A stretch of 64,000 nucleotides of DNA from Plectonema cf. radiosum LEGE 06105 (lineage in GTDB: Bacteria; Cyanobacteriota; Cyanobacteriia; Cyanobacteriales; Nostocaceae). The notes beneath the pieces were generated by a model. That model was not told where the DNA came from, searched no databases, and saw only the letters and a list, made by a program, of their open reading frames with translations. A program made the translations under genes and the position numbers. Positions 27,691 through 36,016 of the stretch are shown here, in pieces. Position 1 is the stretch's first letter; every line of letters begins with the position of its first letter. The stretch covers positions 36,219 to 100,218 of the forward strand of contig NZ_JADEWL010000010.1 of assembly GCF_015207665.1 (NCBI RefSeq), given 5' to 3'.

Positions 27691-29343
27691 TCATTCTTCG
27701 CTTTCAAAGGCTGGACAGTAACCAACTAGCGTTACTTTAAAGTTATACAAAGGGGACGCGGGATTCCAACACCGCTGTCCCCTTTGATGTCTACAGGTTC
27801 CGCAGCAATCTATGGCCACACGGTTGCCGCGATCGCCATTTTGGTTGAGTAGTTCTCTTTGAGATAATCCGCGCAATACAAGTTCTTCTCCTTGCCAGCG
27901 TACCTCAATTAATCCGGTGTCGGCGAATTGTTGCCAACGGGGGTCATTTGTAATTCTATGGGTAAGGGTAATCAGGATTGCTGTTTCTAGTTGGGTAAGT
28001 TCTCCTGAATAATTAGTATCTGGGGAGAAAGGTTGTAAGAATGTGTCTCCAATGGGAAGCTGAACTAGGGTTTGAATTGGGGGAGAATGGACGTGATAGC
28101 GATTTTGCAGTTCTTCTAAACCCGTCAAATCTGCTAAATAACTCGGTGAACCGTGGACGAAAACAACGTGTTGGGGTCGCAAATTATGAATTAACTGGGT
28201 AGTTCCTGGCCCATCGCTATGCTGTGCTAGCAGGTAGCTTTCTACTGTTCCCAATCCCGGATAATGTTCTGCTCGAACGTCAGTTTTTTCTGGTTGTAAT
28301 ATTAACCAAGAAGGCGATAGCGATCGACAATATTTATTTAAATCGGTTGTGGAGTCGGTAAGGATAATACAGGGAGAATTGCCAACGTTGCTTACTATTG
28401 AATCTTCTAATCGACGGACGCGGGGACGCACTCGCTCATCCCAAAATAACGGTTGATGACGGGCAAAATTCTGGACTGACGGGGGGAGATGGGGGAGTAG
28501 CTCTAGATAAGCATCGCATCCCGCAGCAATATTTCCATCAACCCAAATATCTATATCTCTGCCGGTAAAGTGATGATGACTACGGAGAAGCATGAGTAAT
28601 TCTTGACCTAAGCCCAAAAGTGGTGTAGGCATTAACACTGAAGTACCTTCAGCAATGGCACGATTAATTCTTTCTGCTAGTTGATTTTCTTGATTACGAC
28701 GATGGGGATGACGAGCAGTACCGTAGCTACCTTCTACAATTAACACATCTAATTCAATTCCGCGTAATTCTTCCAAGCGAAAACCTTCTACCAATCGCGA
28801 GTTGGACAAGAAAAAGTCTCCTGTATACAACAGTTTATAAGAGCGTTGGGAAGTTGTATAGGTAAGTAAAATTGCTACTGCACCCGGTAAATGTCCGCAG
28901 GGAAAAAATTCTACTGTGAGATTTTCTTTAAGTTCTATGACTGTACGTAGTTCTAATGCTTGAAAAAATGAGCAGGTTTCTTCGGATTTTTGCTCCAACC
29001 AATTTAATGGTAGTAACTTACAGGTGACAACGCTGGCATAAATTGGCATGAGAGGAAATGCTTTGTGTAATGCTAGCAATCCTCTTGCATGGTCTGGATG
29101 AGCGTGAGTTACTAGTACAATGTCGGCTGGTAACAGAGTATTATTAGGACGTGCGGACTTTTTCAAATCTTTTGTTAAAGGTGAAATATCTGCCAAACCA
29201 CAGTCGAGCATGATGCGATGGGGTCCCATTCGCACCAATAGACACATACCTTCGTTATCTTGATGGACACCATAAGTAAAGCATTCTAATTCACTTTGGC
29301 TTCCCCCTTCATCAACAGAGGCTATTGAATAGCCTTCGCTCAT
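27691..29343 (-). CDS. MBL-fold beta-CASP-like metallohydrolase with C-terminal Cys cluster
   Basis: A 550-aa protein. The metallo-beta-lactamase core has HAHPDHARG and further His/Asp in FPCGHLPGAVAILL and LLYTGDFFLS, followed by a beta-CASP-type insert (LMPTPLLGLGQELLMLL) as in CPSF73/RNase J relatives. HVVFVHGSPSYLADL is near the end of the catalytic part. The last 35 residues carry CCGTCRHQRGQRCWNP and GYCPAFE, a possible zinc or Fe-S site. Probably an RNA-processing or nucleic-acid enzyme, by inference. Its stop abuts the TnpB relic. Confidence 0.85.
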   Translation of the reverse strand: MSEGYSIASVDEGGSQSELECFTYGVHQDNEGMCLLVRMGPHRIMLDCGLADISPLTKDLKKSARPNNTLLPADIVLVTHAHPDHARGLLALHKAFPLMPIYASVVTCKLLPLNWLEQKSEETCSFFQALELRTVIELKENLTVEFFPCGHLPGAVAILLTYTTSQRSYKLLYTGDFFLSNSRLVEGFRLEELRGIELDVLIVEGSYGTARHPHRRNQENQLAERINRAIAEGTSVLMPTPLLGLGQELLMLLRSHHHFTGRDIDIWVDGNIAAGCDAYLELLPHLPPSVQNFARHQPLFWDERVRPRVRRLEDSIVSNVGNSPCIILTDSTTDLNKYCRSLSPSWLILQPEKTDVRAEHYPGLGTVESYLLAQHSDGPGTTQLIHNLRPQHVVFVHGSPSYLADLTGLEELQNRYHVHSPPIQTLVQLPIGDTFLQPFSPDTNYSGELTQLETAILITLTHRITNDPRWQQFADTGLIEVRWQGEELVLRGLSQRELLNQNGDRGNRVAIDCCGTCRHQRGQRCWNPASPLYNFKVTLVGYCPAFESEE

Positions 29344-29455
29344 ATATCCCCTCGCAGATCAAAGAATTATTCAACTTTTAATTATTTTTGCAGAAACAGG
29401 AGAGGAAGTAATATCAAATTCCTCTCTATCGACTATTTAAAGAAACATTACGTTT

Positions 29456-29578
29456 TTAATGCGCCGAACCATTTCCGTGATAGTTGTCTGAATCATAAAA
29501 ACCATTCTTGGTCCCAAAAATCAAGCATGACAATGTAAACACGACTGTTAGTACTACTAGAATTAGCTTTACATCCAT
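29456..29578 (-). CDS. 40-aa single-membrane-segment protein
   Basis: MDVKLILVVLTVVFTLSC begins a short hydrophobic protein that ends FYDSDNYHGNGSAH. One membrane helix (about 4-20) and a polar C-terminal tail. This strongly recalls a conserved tiny cyanobacterial protein; from memory its design is like small thylakoid subunits such as NdhP, but I cannot confirm the identity. A Shine-Dalgarno-like AAAGGTAAAG precedes the ATG. Too short for a default gene finder. Confidence 0.65.
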   Translation of the reverse strand: MDVKLILVVLTVVFTLSCLIFGTKNGFYDSDNYHGNGSAH

Positions 29579-29738
29579 ATTCTTTACCTTTTACTTTTAT
29601 ATGTTCCTATCTTTATAGGATACTGCTGCTATCAATTAGATGACATAGAAAATTTTCACAACATACAATTGCTGATTGTGCAATGAGTAAATTTACTGCA
29701 ATCCGTCAGATTGTAGTTCATCTCAAACCTCCAGGAGA

Positions 29739-29772
29739 CCCCCACCAAATCTGTACTCAGATTGGTGGTGGG
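29739..29772. other. Right-end hairpin of the IscB element
   Basis: CCCACCAAATCTG and CAGATTGGTGGTGGG pair over a 4-base loop, about 50 bases after the iscB stop. The shape fits the subterminal hairpin of this element class; it could also end transcription. Confidence 0.55.
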
Positions 29773-29819
29773 AGGATGTCCGGGTTAATTGCAAAACGTC
29801 CCCTGAGTGAATTTGTGCG

Positions 29820-30273
29820 TTAGCACAAACAATGATGGGGACAGTTGAGCAATTGACAAATCCTTGACTGTGCATAAGAATAACCGTCCTTTGCATGAAT
29901 ACGTTGACAAAACTTGTGTGATATTCCTTGAATTAAACCGTTTTTTGTAGAAATGTTAAAGCTGCCTGATGAACGGATAGCAACTTTCCCAACATACTCT
30001 AATCGCAAAGTCGCGATGCTTTAGTTCTGCTGCAAAAACAACTTCGCCAGTTGAATCGTCAACTAATGCAATTCCAGTTGTTTTAGCGCCAGGGTCAAGC
30101 TTTAACCTTAGTGGTGTTTTAGGCAATTCAGTAAGTGAAGTATGGAGAATAATTGTGAATGGGAAGCGACGATAAATAGAAGCTTTTTTGTTTCTTAACA
30201 ATTGCCTCGCGTGTGCTGGATGAATTGGGCTTAATGGTCTGTAGATGGTGTCTAAAACAAATACTTTGGACAT
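29820..30273 (-). pseudogene. iscB: IscB (RNA-guided HNH/RuvC nuclease), internal deletion
   Basis: The N-terminus MSKVFVLDTIYRPLSPIHPA, with RLKLDPGAKTTGIALVDD (RuvC-I Asp) and the RRXRR-type start LLRNKKASIYRRFPF, is IscB. After KHRDFAIR the reading jumps, with a frame change near 30000, to YVGKVAIRSSGSFNI and GISHKFCQRIHAKDGYSY, which is the IscB C-terminus. The bridge helix, HNH domain and the later RuvC parts, roughly 270 or more residues, are gone. It cannot be an active nuclease. Confidence 0.8.
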
Positions 30274-30514
30274 TGCTGCCCCTCCTTTCGGGTAATGTTA
30301 GCCTGGACAATGATTTAAAGGCTTTTTACGCTAACAGCACTGACTCAAACCCGATGATTCTGTTTAACTGTTAACCTTAGAGCTACAAACTGGCTGCGTA
30401 TTTGTAGGTAAGATGACCTAAAAATCGTAGTGATTTAACACTTAGTCGGGTAAACTCTGGGCTTTTAAAGCCCCCACTGCACCTGTACGGCTGTCAGTGG
30501 CGGGTAGTTTACTC
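30274..30514 (-). ncRNA. Candidate IscB omega RNA region
   Basis: About 240 bases directly upstream of the iscB start, where IscB omega RNAs lie. Pairing segments are seen: CCACTG/CAGTGG and GGGCTTT/AAAGCCC at the 5' side, and further paired stretches toward the start codon, then a purine-rich GAAAGGAGG just before the ATG. The guide would be at the 5' end, outside the element. No deletion is apparent here, unlike in the gene. Transcription is inferred. Confidence 0.5.
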
Positions 30515-30669
30515 TTTTTTCTGCTTTATCCTTTATTTGAATATACCGCGTTAACTTTTTAGATGTATTTTTTTGGCAAATTATTTTATGCATGAACATT
30601 TTATATATAGGTTTAAAGCTTGTAATTATATAATTAATATTTATTTAACTTTAGTTAAATTAGCCTACT
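30515..30669. other. AT-rich gap
   Basis: No gene or repeat recognised. It separates the IscB relic from the ParA operator. Confidence 0.4.
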
Positions 30670-30720
30670 TAACATCTAAATGTTTAGATGTTAAGATGTT
30701 GCTATTTTTAAACATCTAGA
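30670..30720. promoter_or_regulatory. Palindromic operator ahead of parA
   Basis: TAACATCTAAA and TTTAGATGTTA form a perfect 11-bp-arm palindrome around TG (30670-30693). Further half-sites AAGATGTT (30693-30700) and AACATCTA (30711-30718) follow at short spacing. Repeated AACATCTA half-sites ahead of a parA/RHH pair fit an operator or centromere-like site for the ribbon-helix-helix protein. Inferred from position and symmetry. Confidence 0.6.
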
Positions 30721-30782
30721 TATTGGGACATATGAATATGTAGTGTAAAATTTTACGGTATAAGTTTTTATGGGGGAAGTAG

Positions 30783-31373
30783 ATGATTATTACTGTCGCA
30801 GCTTTTAAAGGGGGTGTAGGGAAGTCTATAACTGCGCTACACCTTGCGACATACCTACAAACTAAGGCTGATACTTTGTTAGTAGACGGAGACCTTAACC
30901 GTAGTGTATTAGACTGGTCTAATCGGGGTAGTTTACCGTTTAAAGTTGCCGATGAGGATGATGGGGTAGCTTTGGCTGCTTTATACGAACATATAGTAAT
31001 TGATACTCCTACAAAACCTAGTTTTGACGAGTTAAAAAGCATTGCTTGCGGATGCGATTTAGTTGTCGTACCTACAACTCCAGATGCTATTGCTTTAGCT
31101 GCTACTATGCAGATGGTCGAATTACTTAATAAATTAAAGGCTAATTATCGAATTTTGTTAACTATTATTCCTCCCAATCCAAATAAGTCGGGAAAAGAGG
31201 TTAAATTGGCATTAAAAAATGCTAAACTACCTATTTTTAAAACAGGAATTAAGCGACTTGCGGTGTTTCAAAGAGCAGCTTTAGAAGGAGTACCAGTTAA
31301 TGCTGTAAATGACCCTTACGCGCAAGTTGCATGGAAATGTTATTGTGAAGTTGGCAAGGAGATTTTGTCTTGA
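30783..31373 (+). CDS. ParA-family partition ATPase (small, plasmid type)
   Basis: A 196-aa ParA/ParF-like ATPase. The deviant Walker A is AAFKGGVGKSITALHLA (Lys 10 and 15), the second motif is LLVDGDLNRSVLDW, and YEHIVIDTPTKPS is the switch region. It lacks the N-terminal HTH of large ParA proteins, as in type Ib systems that use a small RHH partner. GGGGAAG precedes the ATG. It overlaps the next gene by four bases (TTGA), indicating translational coupling. This pair is typical of plasmids and integrative elements. Confidence 0.9.
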   Translation: MIITVAAFKGGVGKSITALHLATYLQTKADTLLVDGDLNRSVLDWSNRGSLPFKVADEDDGVALAALYEHIVIDTPTKPSFDELKSIACGCDLVVVPTTPDAIALAATMQMVELLNKLKANYRILLTIIPPNPNKSGKEVKLALKNAKLPIFKTGIKRLAVFQRAALEGVPVNAVNDPYAQVAWKCYCEVGKEILS

Positions 31374-31627
31374 ATAAGAAGAAAACTAGCCGTTTTGATG
31401 AATTAATTGATGCTGCTCGCTCTCGTCAGAAAAGAGATAATCCGCAGGATTTATATGAGGAAAAGGTTACTTTTAAGAGTAAAAGTACTGACCCAGATTA
31501 TGTTCGTACTACTGTTTATTTACCGAAAAAATTGCATCGTAAATTGAAGTTAGCTGCGGCTGCTGATGAACGTCAAATGAGCGATATTATGTCTGAATTG
31601 CTAGAAAAGTGGCTTGCAGACAAGTAA
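31370..31627 (+). CDS. Ribbon-helix-helix partition/repressor protein
   Basis: An 85-aa basic protein starting at TTG 31370. The N-terminus is flexible and charged; the C-terminal part VRTTVYLPKKLHRKLKLAAAADERQMSDIMSELLEKWL-like region (split here by its motifs: TTVYLPKKLH, then MSDIMSELLEKW) is a MetJ/Arc-type RHH fold. It is the expected ParG-like partner of the upstream ATPase and the likely binder of the AACATCTA sites. The TTG start is chosen because of the coupled overlap. Confidence 0.8.
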   Translation: MNKKKTSRFDELIDAARSRQKRDNPQDLYEEKVTFKSKSTDPDYVRTTVYLPKKLHRKLKLAAAADERQMSDIMSELLEKWLADK

Positions 31628-31852
31628 AATTATTTATTTTAGGGTGTGTTAGACGCAATAATTTAAATACTTCTAAAGCCCCGATTATCTTTTTTTTACC
31701 GTTAATTTTAGCTTATTCAAAGTATAGTGACGCTTCATTCAAAAATTGACAATGGATAATGAAAAATTATCAATTTTCCATTGATAAATATAGAAGCGTC
31801 ACATAATTTACAAATGGATTATTTACTAATTATCAATTAATAAATTAGCAAA
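31628..31852. repeat. Gap with imperfect inverted repeat
   Basis: TGACGCTTC (about 31728) and GAAGCGTCA (about 31793) are inverted, and the AT-rich interior AATTGACAATGGATAATG / CATTGATAAATA-like stretch is also partly symmetric. Probably a small hairpin repeat separating the convergent RHH and lipoprotein genes. Confidence 0.45.
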
Positions 31853-32482
31853 TTATAAAATAATTTCTTCACCAGCTTCGGTAAAGCGAACGTCTTTGAT
31901 GTTCCATTTGGGGTTGCTAGTTAAAGTTTTCCTCAGACTTCCAAATAAAGCAAATTGTTCACAGCTTGAAAGTGAGGTTAATTGGCGTGGGGAATTGGGA
32001 GATAGACGTAAATCTACTGTGGCAATTCCATTATCTACGTTAACTCGATAGTTGGAGATGTTGAAGTCACCACTATCTTTTTCGGCAATAATTCTACCTA
32101 CTGCATCTTTTACTGGTTCATCTACTGATACGGACACTGTTTTCGGTACTAATTCTTGACATTGTAAGTCGCTTGTGTATACGGTAATATCTACATTTTT
32201 AGAGCTTGCAGTTTTGTTTTGATTGGGGGTTTCTGATGATGGGGGTGTTTGCGTCCCAAATGGTACTGTTTTAGGAGTGGGGGATGGAGTTATGTTAATG
32301 TCGATTTCAGGGGGTTGGATTTCGCTGGTAGGGGTGGGTAATGGACTGCTAGCGACGGGGGATTCTATATTTTCTGGGTTGTTTACGCTTTGATTGGAAC
32401 CACAACTGCTTGCTGCGATCGCGATTACTGATAGCATCAAGGAGAAAATATATTTTTTGTTGTAACGGATAATTTTGTTCAT
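31853..32482 (-). CDS. GerMN-domain lipoprotein
   Basis: A 209-aa secreted lipoprotein. The signal sequence ends in the lipobox AASSC, and the lipidated Cys is near residue 28. A Pro/Thr/Ser-rich linker of about 70 residues precedes the GerMN (sporulation/germination) domain: VDITVYTSDLQCQELVPKTVSV, VDNGIATVDLRLSP and LTSLSSCEQFALFGSLRKTL. The domain is common in cyanobacterial cell-envelope lipoproteins of unknown role. It lies between the ParA cassette and the recombinase, on the opposite strand. Confidence 0.85.
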   Translation of the reverse strand: MNKIIRYNKKYIFSLMLSVIAIAASSCGSNQSVNNPENIESPVASSPLPTPTSEIQPPEIDINITPSPTPKTVPFGTQTPPSSETPNQNKTASSKNVDITVYTSDLQCQELVPKTVSVSVDEPVKDAVGRIIAEKDSGDFNISNYRVNVDNGIATVDLRLSPNSPRQLTSLSSCEQFALFGSLRKTLTSNPKWNIKDVRFTEAGEEIIL

Positions 32483-32862
32483 AGTCTTATAGCTCTAAGT
32501 GTTTTTGATAATTTCAGTATTAGTTTTATCTATGACCTATTAAGTTATAGCTGATATCGTGATATTTTTTAAGTTAATCAGCAGCAATTTTACGAAGTTT
32601 TACTTACTTCTGCTCAGAAATAATTTATAAGTTAGAACAATTCGCTAGATTTGTATAGCGAAGTGCAATTAAATCAGATATGAATTTATACTGTATTTAC
32701 TGTTGTGAAAATCATATTTTTTGACAATTCTTGTTAATTTAAGTTTAATTTTCTTTGCAAGGGATTAGGAATGTTCAGGTTTTAGTTTTTAATTAATAAA
32801 ATAACTCTCTAATTTTAAGGGTATAAATTAAACATTTTGGTCAAAGATAGTAGTAATAACTT
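32483..32862. other. AT-rich divergent gap
   Basis: About 380 bases between the lipoprotein and recombinase genes. No gene, tRNA end or att-like repeat was recognised. Two divergent promoters are expected. Confidence 0.4.
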
Positions 32863-34365
32863 ATGTCTAATAAGAAATTTAGTAGTTACAATCCGCGTCA
32901 AGCTGAATGGGAAGGTAAATTAATTGATGAATGGGAACCTAGTTTATGGAAGCAGTGGAAGGCTAAACAGTCTGATAAAAATGATTTTATCAAGTTAGAG
33001 CGTGAGTATCTACGGATAAAATATAGCGTGAGCCAAGCTAATTTGGCTTTAAGTTTAGATACTGTCAAAGTTAAGTTGAAATTAACTAATGGCAAAACTA
33101 TTGCTTTACAAGGTACTTTCCCTTGCAAACCGGGAGATATTGGTAAAAATAACAGTTCTAATAAACAGTATACCATTTCGTTAGGTTTTCCTGCTAATGA
33201 TGCGGGTTTAAAAACTGCTGTTGCAAAAGCTAGGGAGTTGGATTTGTTGTTGATGACGAAGCAGTTTCAATGGACTCCAGAGTTATTAGGTAAACAAGCG
33301 CAGAAGTTAAGTCCTATATCTGTTGAAAACCCGTTACAAACTATTGCGAAATTAATCGAAGATTATCATCAAGAATTTTGGAAGACTCACGAAAAAAATA
33401 GACAAGGTATTAAAACTTGGGAAAGTCATTATTTACGACATTTAAAGAAGTTACCTCAAGATGAATGTTTAAGTGAAGCTGCTTTAGAATCTGCGTTGAA
33501 TTCAACTAAACCTAATACTAATTCTAGATTTTATCTGGCTTGGCAGTTGAAGAAGTTTTGTAAGTTTTGTGATTTTGATGGTATTAAAATTATTGATTCT
33601 TATGCGACTCGCTTACCACAACCGACTTTACGTCAAATCCCTACTGATGAAGAGATTATCAATGGCTTTTCTACTATTGGAAAACCGTTATCAAGTCATG
33701 CTAGTAAGGATGTAACTCTACCGGAACAGTGGCAATGGTTGTATGGTATGTTAGCTACTTATGGTGTAAGACCTCATGAATTGTTTGCAATAGATTTGCA
33801 AGCTTTTACTCATCCCAATAATCAGTTTAATTTAGTTTATTTGAATCCTAGTTTGACTGGAGGTACGAAGACGGGTGAAAGAAGTTGCGGTATTCCTCCA
33901 ATTTATCCTCATTGGGTGGAATTATTTGATTTAAAAAATATTAGATTTCCCCAAAGTGGTGGAACTTTGAGTAATAAAACTGCTCTAATTCATATTAAAT
34001 TTAGAACTATTGGTATCGGTTTCAAACCTTACGATTTACGTCATGCTTTTGCGATTCGCGGACATCGTTTACGTATACCAATTAAGACTATGGCTGATTA
34101 TATGGGACATACGGTACAAGAACATACGAAAACTTATCAGCGATGGATGGATGAGGATACTAATTTACAAATTTATCAGGAGGTGGTTATTCACCGTTCG
34201 GGAACGACTAAAGAGGTTTTAAAGGAGAGGATTAAGGAGCTAGAAGCTGAAAATACGGCTTTAAGGGCAGAAAATGAGTCCTTAAAAGGAATTTTGATTC
34301 AGCATCGGCTGGGAGAATTAATCGGAAGTGGTGAAATAATTAAAAATAGTAAGGAAGTTGAATAA
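32863..34365 (+). CDS. Tyrosine-type site-specific recombinase
   Basis: A 500-aa integrase-like protein. A SAM-like DNA-binding part (about 150-260) precedes the catalytic domain. The active-site Arg lies in YGVRPHELFAIDL (near 302), box II is PYDLRHAFAIRGH, with Tyr where His is usual, and MGHTVQEHTKTYQRW has the His and the nucleophile Tyr (near 425). The C-terminus is a leucine-zipper-like coiled coil (IKELEAENTALRAENESLKG). Possibly the mobility gene of the ParA-bearing segment; no att sites were found. Confidence 0.88.
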   Translation: MSNKKFSSYNPRQAEWEGKLIDEWEPSLWKQWKAKQSDKNDFIKLEREYLRIKYSVSQANLALSLDTVKVKLKLTNGKTIALQGTFPCKPGDIGKNNSSNKQYTISLGFPANDAGLKTAVAKARELDLLLMTKQFQWTPELLGKQAQKLSPISVENPLQTIAKLIEDYHQEFWKTHEKNRQGIKTWESHYLRHLKKLPQDECLSEAALESALNSTKPNTNSRFYLAWQLKKFCKFCDFDGIKIIDSYATRLPQPTLRQIPTDEEIINGFSTIGKPLSSHASKDVTLPEQWQWLYGMLATYGVRPHELFAIDLQAFTHPNNQFNLVYLNPSLTGGTKTGERSCGIPPIYPHWVELFDLKNIRFPQSGGTLSNKTALIHIKFRTIGIGFKPYDLRHAFAIRGHRLRIPIKTMADYMGHTVQEHTKTYQRWMDEDTNLQIYQEVVIHRSGTTKEVLKERIKELEAENTALRAENESLKGILIQHRLGELIGSGEIIKNSKEVE

Positions 34366-34494
34366 ATCCAGGTAAGAACTCAAAGGAGGTAATTATAACT
34401 ATATAGAAGCCTTATTTTCTCCAATATTTCACTAAATCTTATCTAAATAATATTTGTGTATTTTTACAATTGAGTTATTCTGCAATCAGAAAAG
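34366..34494. other. Gap with an orphan Shine-Dalgarno-like site
   Basis: AAAGGAGG near 34382 is followed by no proper frame. It is probably what is left of an ancestral gene start. Nothing else is seen. Confidence 0.35.
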
Positions 34495-34578
34495 GTAATT
34501 GAAGCACTCTTGGCTTTGGCACAAGAGACACGGCTTGCAGTGTATCGACTGTTGGTGCAGACAGGACCAATCAAATAA
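34495..34578 (+). pseudogene. ArsR-family regulator relic
   Basis: A 27-codon frame reads VIEALLALAQETRLAVYRL and then LVQTGPIK before a stop. This is the first helix-turn-helix segment of ArsR/SmtB repressors. The upstream start and the recognition helix are missing. It lies just ahead of a broken transporter gene, so a regulator-transporter pair once stood here. Confidence 0.6.
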
Positions 34579-34646
34579 TCAACAAGCCATTGAAATTGTT
34601 ACTCGTTCAATTAGTAATGTATCCAAGACGGATGGATGAGTTTTAG

Positions 34647-35256
34647 ATGTCTCAAAAACTATCAAAATCTTTTGCAGGGAAAAGTAAAGCTTCGACAACA
34701 AGACAATGGTTAACGGTAATGGCTGGGGCTATTTTGATGCTTAGTTTTGGTGGACTGTATGCTTGGAGTGTACTTGTTCCATCGCTTCAACAATTTACTG
34801 GAGCTTCATTGACTAGTTTGAGCGCAGTTTTTTCTGTTGCAGTGATTAGTTTTACGATAGCGATGGTAGTAGGACCAAGTTTCTATTATCGCTTTGATGC
34901 GTCAACTACAACCATCGGCATTTATATTATCGCAGCAGTAGGATTTATGATTGTAGCTGTGGGAAAATCTGTTTGGTGGCTTGGTATTGGATACGGTATT
35001 TTATTCGGTACAGCTAGTGGAATCGGCTATTCGATGGCATTGCAATCGGTGAGTAAATGCAACTAGCTATGTTTTTGGTCGTATTATCACGGCTTGGGGT
35101 ACTGCTAGTTTAGTTGGTCCTCTGCTGACAGGATGGTTATTTGATACTACAGGGGGATATAAACTAACCTTAATAGGTAGTGTGGTTATTTCTATTACGG
35201 GTAGCTTAATCGGTACAATGTTACCTCACAGAAGTGCGATCGCAATTTCAAGATAA
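34647..35256 (+). pseudogene. OFA-type MFS transporter, internally deleted
   Basis: The first 139 codons give the N-terminal MFS half: RQWLTVMAGAILMLSFGGLYAW, YGILFGTASGIGYSMALQS, then a stop at 35066. In a second frame SYVFGRIITAWGTASLVGPLL and GWLFDTTGGYKLTLIGS continue to a stop at 35256, matching the C-terminal end of oxalate/formate antiporter-like proteins. About 200 central residues are missing and the frames differ. Not functional. Confidence 0.8.
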
Positions 35257-36016
35257 ACTAGCAGCTTTATAGGATTTATAGGTAGATTTTTGTGAATAGA
35301 ACTTAAACTTACCTGCTTATGACTTCCACTGTAAAAACGACCTCTCAACGATGTGGGATTCTTTTTTGAAATTAAGAAGTTGGCTTTTTAAAACAAGTAT
35401 CTGTAACCCCAGACAAATTTTCTAAAAACCCAACTTCTGAAGATTGTGGATTGTTTGATATAACTCAGATAAATAACTATGTACGATACCTGAAAAGGAA
35501 GTGAGTAAAACATGATTATTAAAAAGAGTATAAGGTTGTTAGACCCTAGATTTTGTTTCAAAAGTTAAACTGGACTCCTATTTTATCTGTGTCTAAATAC
35601 ACACACCAAAAAAGCTGCTTTTGTACATATCCTAAAAAAAATCATCGAGTCGCAATTCATCTTTCCTTCAATGGTTCTGGAATTACCTCAAAAATTCAAT
35701 CCAAACTATTCGATTAATCAGCTATGGAATCGTGGTAAATAAATATGATGAAAATTTTCAACTGAATTTATCATTGAAATGCTCGTTATTCAAACGAATA
35801 ATCAAGCTACTTCCGAATGGTTTCTTTTGTCTGACTCGATAGTACATTTATGTTATTTGTTACATCAAGCGAATTTTTGTAATCCCGATAAAAAAGGCGA
35901 AAAAGGGTTATAGTAATACTTAGATACTATAAAAACAGGTATAAAAAATAAGGTAAAAGTAAGAATCTAGTTTAATTGGATACATTATAAGTGATTAGAT
36001 AAGAGGGGTGTAGGGA
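35257..36016. other. 760-base gap ahead of rsmA
   Basis: No gene recognised; short frames (for example 45 codons from about 35779) have no family likeness. It contains the 65-bp repeat copy at 35375-35438 and the rsmA promoter region. It marks the end of the accessory zone. Confidence 0.5.
35375..35438. repeat. 65-bp inverted-repeat element, copy 2
   Basis: AGAAGTTGGCTTTTTA and AAAAACCCAACTTCT are the arms. It belongs with the copies at 8385 and 40811; arm sequence is similar with TTGG in place of TCGG. Confidence 0.55.

Larger units (their letters stand above)
29711..30514 (-). mobile_element. IscB-type (IS200/IS605-related) element, decayed
   Basis: Contains an internally deleted iscB, an upstream structured region and end motifs. 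GTAGTTTACTC at the 5' end and GTAGTTCATCTC at the 3' end resemble the GTAGTTCAC ends of the 3.1 and 27.6 kb elements. No transposase. The borders are approximate. Confidence 0.6.

Noticed and set aside
32483..32862. att site or tRNA end beside the recombinase
   Set aside because: No direct repeat or tRNA fragment recognised by eye.
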